NCBI GenBank assembly: GCA_026419775.2
Contig: JAOPGA020000481.1
Coordinates: 1 to 64,000, forward strand
Source of the DNA: Acrasis kona
Lineage: Eukaryota; Heterolobosea; Eutetramitea; Acrasida; Acrasidae
Length of the DNA: 64,000 bases
Direction: 5' to 3'
The translations under genes and the position numbers were made by a program. A model generated the notes under the pieces. The model was not told the origin of the DNA. It was given only the letters and a program-made list of their open reading frames with translations, and ran no database searches. Below, piece by piece: positions 9,845-22,600 of the stretch (positions are counted from its first letter, which is position 1; every line of letters starts with the position of its first letter).

Positions 9845-12186
9845 TTATTTATTGATTGCATCCTGTATTAGACTGACATATCTTGGGTGCGCATGTGTAC
9901 CATCTAATTTGTATTCATGCTTGAGATCCTTTCCATCGGTAGTTAATAAATTATCGAACAAGTCCAACCATTTGATGCGAGTGTTGTTCAATCCAATAAT
10001 CTTTTTACAAAGAATTTGATTCCATTTTTTCACCATATCCCTTGTCAAGTCAAGCACAGGCATGACAGGATGAACACGAATATCGAAACAGTAAGGATCC
10101 AGTGTTAATTGAACTAGAACATCGACATAAATATCAACTGCAACCCTTATTCCATGATCAATGTCATCATACTTGCATTTTTCAACAGCAAGCCAAATAC
10201 CCTCCCTGCAATCAATTTCACCAAACATCATAATCACATCTGAGCGCTTTGGAATGGTACTAACTGCGTTCCAAAAATTGATTTTTGGATAAAAATCGGA
10301 CTCTGGACGTAGATGCCAACACTTTAGACCAGTCACCAAAGTAGGCTTGAGCAATCTATCTACACCATTTATACGAATGGTACGCCAAGCAGGGCTCAAG
10401 CAATGTGAATCACCACAAATATACAAAGGCTGTGCACTTGTCAATTGTGGAGGACACTCGGACATGATCTGAGACAGGTAACAAAAATAAGCATGTTCGT
10501 TTCTTATGGTGGTTTGGTGCAGACATTTTAAATATCTTATGGACTCTACGAGATCAATAAGATTGGGAAGGACATTTAATTGACTAGTAGTGAAGAGTAT
10601 TTTAACAAGAGTGAAACATAATGCAATAAAATTCAAATCATCTTCCGAAAACGGTTCGTTATAAAGTATTCTTTGTGTTACATATTTCTCATCAACTTGC
10701 AGTCTTGCACCTTCTGGAGTCCACTTTAACTTTCTTTGCAAAAGTTCCGTGCTATTAATAGTCTATTTTTTTGTAAGCTCAACAAGATAATAATAAAACA
10801 CAATACCTCAAGTATTTGTTTAGGTTGGACCAATTGAGGATGATGAGAATGTAACTTGTAATTTTCCAAAAAGTTTTTAATTCTAGATACACAAGCCTCG
10901 TAATTCAATTGTAATTCCAAAGAGTGGACCAAGTTTAGTACGTAACTAGGATTGTGTGGTTGAAGTTCCAAACTAATGTCATACAGTTCGATGCTCTCCT
11001 TGACGTGACAGTGCTGCCTCACAATGAGTGCGATCCATGCGATGGCAGGAGCGCTTGTGGAAGGTAATGTACCGTCTTTGGTTTGTAGTATTTTGATGAG
11101 CATTTCCGTTCCGTTGTGTTTGATTATTTTGGATATCATTCGTTTGATGCGTTCATTTTCTATAAATGGTTAGAATCAAAAACACTAATTGTCTCATACC
11201 TTTATCGTGGACGAGACAGCGAAGAAGAACGTTCAAAGACTCTAGATGATCGGGTCTGAAAGAAGGATCGAGTAGCATGTGAGCATACTCTATTAATGCA
11301 TTCTTGTCCGACTCATCTTGCTTTAACAGCGTCTGATTAAAAGTGTTAGTACTTTTGTTTAATGTTCACCTACCACAATGGATGAGAAGGCTTCATCTTT
11401 GTGGTTGAGTTCCCACAAACATCTAGCCATTTGTACTTGAATGCGATCAAGCTCTCCTTTGATCGTCGCTTCCAAATCTGGTCTGTTAGTAATGTTACTT
11501 GCGAGTTTCTTGTAAGCAACAGCTGCGGCTGCAAAGTGTTCCAACGCTTCGTTATAATCTCCAAGCTCTAGAAATGATTCGGCTAGCCTAATGAATGTTA
11601 ACGTTGTTCGACTCAAAGGTATAATAAAGTACTTGACTACTACTTGATAATCTGCTGCCTTCATTTCAACAATCTTTCTAAAATGTGCAATGGCCTGATC
11701 AAACCTACCGCAGGTATAGTACATGGTCCCAAGATTAATATGGCAACCTGCTGCGTCGATTCCTGTGGACAAAATTTCCTTGTAAATGTTTATCGCTTTC
11801 TAGAATGTTTAGTAATTAAATGTTGTCGTCTCAGATCAGCATACGTTGAATTTCTTTTTTTCAAAAAGATCTGAAGCTTGTTTTGATAGCGCCTCTATAA
11901 ATTTTAACCTGTCATCCTTCAAGTTTGGCGTTTGTACATTCTTTTTCGCACTTTGAGGAGTAGCCTCCTTTTGCTGCTTTTCTTTTATAAAAACATCCAT
12001 TTTATCTTTAATGATTTTAACGGGATTGCCATTCTCAGTCACAAGATCAAATCCATCGATGCTCTTTAGTTTTGTTTGCTTTTTAAAAAATGCTTGCTTA
12101 AACTTTTCAATACTACCATTCTCCCGCAACTCCCAATCAATAATGGTTGTCACATCATTGACTTCATCGTGTATGTAAACCCTCAT
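9845..12186 (-). CDS. TPR protein with C-terminal SGNH-hydrolase-like domain
   Basis: Five exons, 12186-11845, 11799-11374, 11332-11200, 11159-10807 and 10762-9845 (introns 40-45 nt), all keeping frame; 723 aa. The first ~70 residues look like a ubiquitin-fold or similar small domain (guess). Residues ~95-420 are TPR-type helical repeats (for example INLGTMYYTCGRFDQAIAHF and LAESFLELGDYNEALEHF). The last ~200 residues match the SGNH layout: GDSH for block I, a GEID variant in place of GxND, and DGTHAHP carrying the Asp-x-x-His of block V. The nucleophile Ser and the Asp/His pair are therefore present. Serine-esterase activity on lipid or glycan esters is plausible; the substrate is unknown. 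Confidence 0.72.
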
Positions 12187-12238
12187 AAAAAGTCAACCAG
12201 AAAATCAAAATAATTTTAGTATTTATTGGTATCATTTA

Positions 12239-15200
12239 TCATTTACTTCTTCCGTTGCTATAATAAAGCAGTACCTTGGTAACCAATGCATCAATCTCCT
12301 TCTGACCTATCGGCTTGCTCATAAAATCGTCCATACCACTGTCTAATCCCGCCTCTCTATGTTCATCTCTCACATTTCCTGATAATCCTACAATATACAC
12401 CTTTTCTTTTTTTTGTAACGCTTCCCATTTTCTAATCTCTCTGGATGATGTATAGCCGTCCATCAGCGGCATGCTAACATCCATCACCACCAAATCAAAC
12501 GACCCTTCTTTGTATATATTCAATCCTTGCAGGCCATTATCGGCCACCTTACACTCACAAGCACACTTTTCCAACATTCTAACCACTACGCGCTGATTGA
12601 TCTTATTGTCCTCCACGACAAGCACCTTTAATTTATCAATCACACGCCTCACCGGCATTTCTACTTTTACATTTTGTATGCTTTGTTGTTGTTCGAAGGA
12701 GGCCATGGTCACCTTGACGAGTATCTTGAACTCCGTTCCCACTCCCTTATCACTCGTTACGCTGATCGTGCCTCCCATCAAATCAATAATGGCTTTCGAA
12801 ATGAACAATCCTAGACCAGACCCTCCGTACTCTGAGTAGATTCGCTGTGTAGCTTGCGAGAAACGATTAAATAAGGTGATCATTTCGGATTGCTCCATTC
12901 CGCAACCAGTATCACGAATGGTGATTTCCAAATTGTTATCTACATGTAGCGTGCATGTCAAACACACTTCGCCCTGGTTAGTAAACTTGATGGCATTTGT
13001 CAACAAGTTCATCAACACCGTTGTTAATCGATTGCCGTCCATCACCACGATGGTGTCCTCTTGTATGCGATTAAACTCACACTTCAAGTCGATTTTTTTC
13101 CTCATGCTCTCTGATCTGTTCATGTCGATGGCGTTACTTATAATGTGACTGATGCGCACTGGAACTTGATCCAGTACAATTTTATTTAGCTCTAGTTTAG
13201 AGAGCGTGAGGACATCATCGGTCACTACACGTTGATATTGACCACATATCATGATGCAGTTCACTGAATTTAACAATTGTTTGACTTGATTAGGGTGATT
13301 GGATATGGTGGCAATCACGTCCTTCATGGCTTCGCAATTACCCACTATTCCCTGAATTGGATTTCTAATTTCGTGACAAATACGATCGATAAATTCCTCT
13401 TGTTTGAGACGATGAGCCTCTTCTTGCTCTGCCTTCTTTTTTTGCACTTGAGCCAATTGCTCCATTCCCTTCATTCTGCTCTCAAAGTATTTACCGTATA
13501 GCTGACTGGTCAGTATGGAGAGTACCTTGACGTTATCTGGTTTGAAGCAATCGGTCATCAAATCATTATTCATGTACAAACAACCACGTAAATCATTTTG
13601 GTGCAATATGGGCATGCATAAGATGCTCTTGCACAGGTGTTTCTTGACATAGGGATCCGATTCGAGCTCCATTGTTGCATTTCCTAACAATAAATCTTGT
13701 TTGGTTTCCATCACTCTTCTAATGATGTCTTTACTACCTCCCCGCCACTTATCGATTGGTAAATTACACATTGTGCTAATCTCTCCGTTAAAATCACACA
13801 TGGCTTCGATCTTATCGTCAATTATCACGCATCCATTAGTGGCGCCGGCTGTTTCCATAATGACCTTGATCACGTTGAATAACAACGCGTTCATATCAAT
13901 GGTGGTGGATATGATTTGAGAAGTACGAATCAATCCCTGTAGATCCAACGTCGATGAAGATTGACTGCTGGTGGATAAATCAGGAATGATGGGATCTGTA
14001 GATCGATTGTTGGACAACTGACCAAGTTCAATGTTCTTTTTCAACATTTGAGCCGTTTTACGTTTAGCTCCCCATTCTTGATAATCACAAAAGGAAGCTT
14101 GCAACATGAAGAAGGAAAAGTTAACAGATCGCATGGATACGCACTGAGAGTATCGTTCGTGAGCAATTGCTCTATCGTTAATGAATTTATTAGCAGTAGC
14201 GTGTTGTATGCTTTGTTCATACAAAGAAATGGCTGTCCATGGATCATGTTTCACGTAGCATTCATACTCTGCAGAAATCAATAAATATTTGTTGAGGAAA
14301 TTCTCCTTATTTTGAACGCTGTAGCTCTCCAGTCGATTCATGTTATATAACAAACGTTGTTTGAGAAAAACAGTGTTGGGTAGTTGATGATCCGGTTCAA
14401 TTTGTAAACACCTCGTGATTAATAAACTAGATATGAATTGATAGTAACAACTCACATATAACATGTCTACATATTTGAGGTGATCGTCGATATAGTGAAT
14501 GTTATCGACAACCTTTTGTACATATTGTATCGTGTTCGTAATGTCCGAAACCTCCACCATGACCACCTCTATTAACAATTGAGCAATTTTAAAAACAGTG
14601 TGTGCGAATAGAGAGTGGCTGGAGAGTGTTTTGTGAAGAAAAGCTTCACGTTCTTGAAGCACGGTGTCCTGTAGTATATACACGTTGTGTAAATGTCTCA
14701 TGGTTAATAACATTGCACTGGCGGTATCAGCGGTTATCATATTTTTGTACTTTGTTGCCGTGTCGATCATTGGTTTGATTTTTTCGATGCACTCTGACAT
14801 GGGTCCACCCATGAACAACATGAACTGTGATTTGATCACGAACGTAAAAATGGCGTACACACATTCACCACACGATAAGCCCAATCGTAGATTTTGTATT
14901 TCGTAAGGAATGGCATCGCGTATGGGTTGGATCCAATGATGAGAGAAACAAGCATAGATATGAACGGCTCTAACGCGTTGTGGAAGTGCTTCTGGGAACA
15001 ACTCTGATATACAAATGTGTAGCCATTTGGAAAATAATACAGTGTGAGAAAAATCATCGGGACAGTACTTGGTTGCATATCCTGCATGATAACCAAAGAT
15101 TGCAGAACTATCTTCTGTTACACCGGTCGATAAGATGATATTGCTCGTAATGGCGCTCAGCGCAGCTGCAAAGTGAGTGTTACCTGCTAAATACCCAGCA

Positions 15201-18115
15201 GTGGTCGATATGGCCAACAAATCATATAAAACCGTCATGCGATGGTCGATGGGGTGTTTTAAATCTCGCAAATCAATTTCATAATATGCTTTGAGTTTTG
15301 GATAAGTCTCCGCTATGGATTTCTCACATGCCTCCATATCATTTGGATCAGGTACGTCTATATGAAAGATATCTCTAATGGCTTCCCTTCCCATTTGTAC
15401 GGCCATCGAGATGTCCATTTGAACCGTTTTCAATTGAATCAATTGAACATAAACCAACGCACGATCAGTATCCTTACATTTTACGCTTAGTAATTTTTCG
15501 AATATATCAGATGCCGCTTCGTTATCAGCCAATAACATTTTGACACGAGCTAATTTCATATAGAGCTGGAAACCAAGCGATTGATCAGTTTCCCACGATA
15601 AGTACTGATGGAACAAGGATACACCATTTTCCAAGTAGGAATTGGATGTAGAGTAAGCAGTTGCACCTAGTGCAATTTCTCCTGCTTTTAGATTATCGTA
15701 TGCTAATTTTCTCAGTGCCATATGATCGTCTTTCATGAGAGCGACTCCTTTATTGAGGTGATCTACTACCTCACATAATTCTTTACCATTGAGTGGGTTC
15801 GAATCGGGGACCCATCTCTTTGCGATGGTGTAGTGGAGTAGTGGTTTATCGTGTGCAGAGAGTCGAGCATAGGATCCTTCTTGCACCCGATCGTGTGCAA
15901 ATTGAATTTGACCAGCACTGAGCGTACATAGACCAGCGTTTAGTACGGGATACATATCATCTACGATTTGAGACGTAGTGACGTTCATGCTCGTTGCTAA
16001 TCGTTTCACTGAAGTGTTATTACCGAAGCAACTCAACCACAACAAGACCCTTTTCGATCTCTCATCAAATTGGTCGATACGACGAGACTATGAGATCGAT
16101 TACATTCTCTGTGACTGCTATGGATTGTATGCCCGCTAGATTCCACTGCCATTCTCTCTTTCCGGGCACAATCCATAACAAATTACTTTGTAACAAAGTA
16201 TCAACGAACAACTTTACAAAAAATGGATTCCCGTTTGTTTTCTTGTGAATGATATCCGATAGATCCTGAGCACGATCGCTCTGAGTAGCATCGGCCATCC
16301 ATAAGCTCACTTGATACAAACTAAGAGTGTTTAATACAATGTCTTTCGAACTTGATGACTAGTTTGGCAGATTGAATGATTTGCATGACTGGACTATTAT
16401 CGTTTACTTCGTTATCTCGATAGGCCATCACCAACATCAAGTTGTTATAGTTGCTGTAATCTTGTATGATGGATTCGATAAGCGATAGTGATTCTCTATC
16501 GCCCCATTGAATATCATCGAGGAACAATACGATGGGACATGATGGAGTGGCGCATGTTCTTAAAAACTCACGTGTGGCTCTTTCTAATACATTTTTTAAA
16601 CTCGTTGCTACTGAGCGTAGTGGTGGTTTGTTGTACGTCCACCATTTGTTCAAGATTGGGAACCAATTCGACCAATACCCTTATGGAATTGTCATCTAGG
16701 GCCTTGCTAACGTTATTTTTGAACTCTTGTAGTCGACCATCTCCCAAGATTTGTTTCACGAGGGAAATGAGCGCAAAACTAATTGCGCTGTATGCAATGT
16801 TCCTTTCCAATTGATCGAATTTACCACTCACGAACATTCCGCTTTTGAGTTCCACAGGCTTTGTTAATTCTCTAATCAAACTTGTTTTTCCAATACCACT
16901 AATGACATGATTAGAAAAATGTTTGAATTGTGTAATTTACGAATAGCCGCTCACTAGTACCAATTCGATTTGCCCCGTGTTACACACACGATTAAATGCG
17001 TCGCAGAGTAAATTGATTTCCTTGTCGCGACCGTATAGTTTTTTGGGCATTGAAAACTTTTCTATAAAATCTCTTGTTGCAATGGGAAATGGTTGGATTG
17101 AATTTCCAGCATCACTCAGCCGATCTGAACACGTTTCCAAATCATAAAAGAGACCTCTACAGCTCTGATACCTCTCATCTGCATCTTTTTTTGTGAGCTT
17201 AAAAACAATGTCGCTCAAGATTTTTGGAACGTGAGATGGCAGGTGAGGTATTTCGGATGCAATGTGGCTGTGAATTAATCTCATGACGTCTGTGGTTCCA
17301 AATGGTAAACACCCACATAATAATTGATAAAATGTAATGCCCTTTGGTTGTAAGAGTGAAAAAAGGCGAAAAAAACTTACAATGGAATAAAAATCTGTTC
17401 TATAGTCGATCGATCTATTCACACGACCTGTTTGTTCTGGACTAACATAAGCTGATTTGATTAGCTTGCGTGTTAAATGTAATGTGCCAAACCTAGAGTG
17501 CCGTATATTTTTTGAATGTTGCTTGTTACATTCTGTTCGACTTCTTCTTGTAATTTTGTTGCGCAACCAAAATCGATTTGTAGAACTTGACCGTCGGTGG
17601 TTAGAAGCTATTTGACATTAATGAAGTCACTAGTAGTGAAAATGTACCATGTTGTTGGGTTTGATGTCTTTGTGTATAATGTTGCTGTCGTGGATGGACA
17701 TGACACCTTTAGTTATTTGAATTGCAAGCTTGAGAAAAGTTTTGATATCAAATCCAAACTCAGGTATCACGCTTAGTAAGTTGCGTGCGTCCTTTACATA
17801 CTCCATCACAATTGCGGCAAATAATCCATCATCTGTTTTCTTCTCTAGAAACAGTAGATGACGAACAATGTTGGTTGTAGATGCATTCTCGTTAATTTGT
17901 TGTGCTAAAAAAAATTCCTTTCGAAGCTGCTCTCGTTGATTGTATGACGCATATTTTGTGTTGTGTGTCTTGATTATAACATTATCTCCTAGTTTCAATG
18001 TGACCCCGACAGAAACAGTAGTCTCTCCAATATACCGTGCTTTAATAATATGAGAGTGCTTGCTTGTGTATAAAGTTTCTATCGGTTGAAACCAAGGTTC
18101 CTGATGGGTTGTCAT
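12239..18115 (-). CDS. Giant Ser/Thr kinase - AAA/NACHT-like ATPase - GAF - hybrid histidine kinase with receiver
   Basis: Exons 18115-17648, 17607-17493, 17451-17381, 17341-16941 and 16898-12239; about 1,903 aa once three one-base frame breaks are allowed for (near 16592-16597, 16341-16348 and 16072-16085). Domains: protein kinase (~25-290; VIIK, HKDIKPNN, DFG and YVSPEQTG intact), ATPase (~345-620; Walker A GYSGIGKT, Walker B LFLDDIQW), long helical repeat region, GAF (~1330-1480), HisKA with phosphoacceptor His in CHEIRNP (~1528), HATPase (N box NLLTNAIKF, G1 DTGCGM, G2 GGSGLGLF), and receiver (~1775-1895; acceptor Asp in VMDVSMP, Lys in SKPI). This is the multisensor multi-kinase layout known from cyanobacteria and fungal CHK1. 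Catalytic residues are all present. It probably starts a His-Asp phosphorelay. The frame breaks may be assembly errors. Confidence 0.85.
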
Positions 18116-18771
18116 AAAATCTTGATTTGTAAGGAACAACTGCTGACACAAAAAAAGTGTAGGATAATAGCGAAATGTAGGGAATCTTTTGTCTATTCAA
18201 CCGCACTCACAATTTACTAAACACTTATTTATTGATAGTTAATATCGAGCAGTGAGAACTGGAAAAAGATACATTCCAGCGAAAAAGATACATTCGAAAC
18301 AGGAGAGATTGAAAATATAATTGAAAAAGTACTTTTTTAAAGAGCGCTATTAGTAGAGTGCATCTAGAAAGCACATACTCTAATTTTCATTAGGGGATGA
18401 AATCCTTCAACCGAAGAAATGAATTTGTTATTTCGAAGAATAAATATACTATTGTTTTCATTAATTGAATGTATTATTGTCTATAAGAAAACTTTATCAA
18501 AGTTTGTATGTAATTAAGGACTCTAATTAATTCTTATATTTGTTGAGTGTTTAAAGGCTACCCAAAGCCATAGCGATATTATATTGTTTGAACACATACC
18601 ATTCTATGCAAACATGCTATATTCTTCTTCTACCCAGCCCTTGTCCAATTTCTCGTTAATATTGTAATAATCCGGAGAAATAACGTGATTGGCAACCTCA
18701 GTTAACACAGAAAAAAATTAAATAGTTGTGAAGTTTTCGAAAAGTTTCATACCGCCACAACATACAGCATA
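18116..18771. other. Intergenic region between giant histidine kinase and RPL9
   Basis: 655 nt, very AT-rich, with no supported gene. It must contain the divergent promoters of the kinase gene and RPL9. A short sequence aaaagatacattc occurs twice at 18267-18297. Nothing else was recognised. Confidence 0.4.
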
Positions 18772-19512
18772 ATGAAGACCCTATCCAACCAACAAACCGT
18801 CGAGATCCCCGAAGGAAGTAAGTAATATATGGCAAATACAAACGTAAATAGGTCTCGTCACGGTATCTCCACTTTTTACTTTGTGTGAAATGCTCTTTTT
18901 CACAGACCCTTTTAATGATAATGGACAATGTGATAGTAGACCTATATTCGTTTTGTATTTATTTATTGTAGCAAGTACTAACCTTCATTAATAGTCAAGA
19001 TTAGTGCTAAATCAAGAATCGTTACCGTAACAGGTGCACGCGGTACCTTGAAGAAGTCCTTCCGCCATTTGGCCCTAGACATGACCGTCGAAGGCAACAC
19101 ACTTCTAGTCCAATGCTGGCACGGAGACCGTAAACACAACGCCCAAGTCCGCACTGTTTGCTCAGCTGTTGAGAACTTGATTACTGGTGTTACTAAAGGA
19201 TACAAATTCAAGATGCGTTTCGTATATGCGCATTTCCCCGTCAACATCAACATCACTGAAGACAACAAGATTATCGAAATCCGTAATTTCTTGGGTGAGA
19301 AGTTCGTCCGTCGTGTCGAGATGATTGAAGGTGTAACTGTTAAGATGACCGGAAACAAGGACGAAATCCAAGTTGAGGGTAACTCATTGGACAGCGTTTC
19401 ACAATCTTGCGCCAACATCCACGGATCTACTTTAGTCAAAAACAAGGATATTCGTAAGTTCTTGGACGGTATCTACGTTTCTGAGAGAGGTCACATTGTC
19501 GAAGCTGAATAA
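18772..19512 (+). CDS. rpl9: 60S ribosomal protein L9 (uL6)
   Basis: Two exons, 18772-18817 and 18995-19512; 187 aa. The start MKTLSNQQTVEIPEG splices in frame to IKISAKSRIVTVTGARGTL. The protein then follows the uL6 family to its end, including the conserved segments RTVCSAVENLITGVTKGY and VYAHFPVNI. It is a component of the large ribosomal subunit near the sarcin-ricin loop. The intron is 177 nt, four times longer than any other intron found here, and could host a small RNA. The gene sits between the two divergent giant signalling genes. Confidence 0.95.
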
Positions 19513-19660
19513 ATCAACTATAAACTTTCCTTTTAATTCTTTGTTTTGTCAATTGCCTCTTCCATCTGCAGCGACTGTTCATAAATTTTGGTTCATTCTA
19601 CACCTCGGATTATTCTTCTTAGTTTGTATTTGGCCGCTCGAAAAATTGTATTGTTGAAGC

Positions 19661-22600
19661 ATGAATGCAACGGGCAGCGATGGTGGCGTTGACTCGGTCA
19701 ATGTACCCGCAGGGTATGTGCTTCGGATAGACACTACACGAAGAAATATGAATCATTCAGAACCAAAGCAAAGAGAATATGTAGAAGAGAAGGATAATGA
19801 ACACATTTCGCAAAAGAAGAAGCGGAAAAGATCTAGAAGAAATAGCCTTGTGATTGAAACGGTAAACTTGAGTTCAGAAGTATACATTCCTTGCATTAAT
19901 TCGGATACAAAAAAGCGGTGCATCATCAAAACATCGAAAAATGAGAATCAAACCGTCGCCGATAATGAAAGAATGAACAGAGACTTTGACATTACAAGGT
20001 TATTGATGCAGTCACTTCCAGAGCAGTATAAGCCTTACATTCTCGAAGCTTTCGATCGCGTCAAAACTAAATCAGGTAGCGTCTCCATAGTTAAGGAGGA
20101 CTTTCCAAGATATGATCTGTATCGCTACGTACACAACGCACCGAACCACCGCCTGAGCGTCACAGATTTTTTAAGTTTATCCATTAAACTCGTCAACATT
20201 ATCGGACAGGTACTTTGACGATGAAAACTCAAAAATAACACCAATTTTAGATCCATGAGCACAGAGTTTTAGTGCTTGACATTAGACCACAAAACATTTG
20301 GATTTCAACATCCAACAAGGCATTTAAAATAGCAGACTTTAGTGCCGCGCGCATCATCTCCAACAAGGAACCCTACGTAACCAACGAAGATGGACGCAAC
20401 GCGACGGGCTCATTCCACTATACAAGTCGTAAGTAATCCAACCAAGTATTTACTTTTAATCGTATCGTAGCTGAACAAACGGGACGAATACAATCCTTCG
20501 TCGACAATAGAAGCGACATTTATTCGCTGGGCGTAACGTTCTACTTCATGTTAGCCGGTCGCCTGCCCTTCGAGGGAGACAGCCCCACCAAATTAATCCA
20601 CTCCCACTTTGCCAAACAAGCACCCATGCTCAACAAGGTCAACAGAAATGTACCCCAAGAACTAGTTCTCATCATCAAAAAAATGATGGCCAAATCATCA
20701 AACGATCGTTATCGTTCCCTGAGAGGCGTACGAAAGGATTTGGAATATTGCAAAGAACGTTTCCAGAGCAACAAACTTAACATTCACATTTCCTCCAGCG
20801 ACGCCTTCGTCGGCAACAACAGCCCCCGTTCGCCCATCGATTGGAGACCAGGCAGCAGCGACGCCACCGATTTCTTCTCGTTGCCCAATGAGATTTTCGG
20901 TAGAGAAAAGGAAGTGGCCGTCATGAGAGATGTAATGTACAGGGTCAACAGCACCACTCATGCAGAGCTCATTCTAATCGGAGGTTACAGCGGCATAGGA
21001 AAGAGCATGCTCGTGAACGAACTACGACGCACCAGCGATAGCGAAACCGTGTTCATCAGCGGCAAATACGATCAAATGAGTCACGGAGCTCCCTACAGAG
21101 CCATCGGCATTGCTCTCTCGTCGCTCATCAATCGCGTATTGGGACTGCCTCGACAAAAACTAAAAGAAGTAAGGAAACAATTAAGAGAAGCATTGGGAGA
21201 AGATGCAAAACATTTATTGGACATTTTACCACAAGCCAAACTAATCATTCGACCGAGGAGCAAGAGCGCAGATTTGTCGGTAGATGGACCCGACGAAGAT
21301 GACGATTTGGATGCGAGCGATGATTACAACGACACATTGTTGGAGAACATGTCGACCGAACAAGTCAACGAACGCATTTGTACGGCGGTGAGTTGCTTCT
21401 TGAAAGTGGTCGCTGCTCTCTTGTTCCCGACCAGTCTCATCATCATGTTCGTTGATGATTTACAATGTGCCAACATGAATTCGTTACATTTAATAGAGTA
21501 CCTAATCACGAGAGGTGAAGATTTGCGTTTAATGTTCGTTGGTGCTTATCGAGATAACGAAGTGGGAGATAGTCATCCCATCAGGTACTTGATTCATAAA
21601 ATGAGCAACAACAGCGAAAATAACAACAACAACAACAACAACATGGATCCAATGATGGATCACGATTTGTCGAATCAGTCGTCATCAAATCTCGCAACCA
21701 ATAACAATAACAGCAACAATAACGGCGGAAACAGAGCGTGGAGAAGACAATCGACGGGCGGAATCAATGATGAATTAAACGTGTCGGAGAATTCCAGAAA
21801 TTCGCTCACCATGATTCGATTACGTCCATTGACGCTGGATAGTTTGAATCGACTGGTGGCCAGCACCGTTCAATTGGACGCCAAACAGACCGAAGAATTA
21901 TCCAAATTAATAATGACCAAAACTGATGGAAATCCCTTCTTTGCGAGAGAATTCCTAATCTCATTGTACAGACAAGATTTGTTGAAATTTAATTATCAAA
22001 AAGAACAATGGACGTGGAGCATTAGCGACATTCGAAACATGAAATTCAGCGACAATGTGGTTAGTTTCATGGTACAAAACTTTAGCGAATCATCTCCAGT
22101 GCTACGAAAGATTTTACCATTGGCAGCATGCATCGGATCGCAATTCGATGTTGCTGATTTGAGCATCTTGTATCAAAAAGAAGAGGAACAGACCCGTATG
22201 GATTTGATAGAGGCCATTAAAGAGGGATGGATCATTCAACAGGGTAAAATGGGTCAATATCATTTCCTGCACGAGCGATTGCAACAGTGTTGTTATGTGG
22301 TGTTGCCACAAGAAGAGAGAGCACAGGCTCATCAAACGATGGGCAAAATGCTCTTGCTGAGAGCAAAAGGCAATATCGATGTGGATGGCATCAGCACCAT
22401 CGGACGTAGGCGTCGATTAAGCATCAATTCTATTGAATCTGAAACATTTGATTTTTTGAGCAGCAGCAGTAATAACAACAACAGCAATGCCACCGGTACA
22501 AACAACAATAATGCTTCATCTACGATGGGCGATCACTTTGTATCAGAGTCGTTTGTATTTGATGTGGTGAATCACTTGAATAAGGGACACACCGATACAC

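Noticed and set aside
16060-16600. Introns of 28-31 nt at the frame breaks in the histidine-kinase gene
   Set aside because: They can be drawn, but they delete residues that align gap-free with the paralogue, and they are shorter than every confident intron.
18978-19445. 155-aa minus-strand frame opposite RPL9
   Set aside because: Exact antisense of the conserved ribosomal protein exon.
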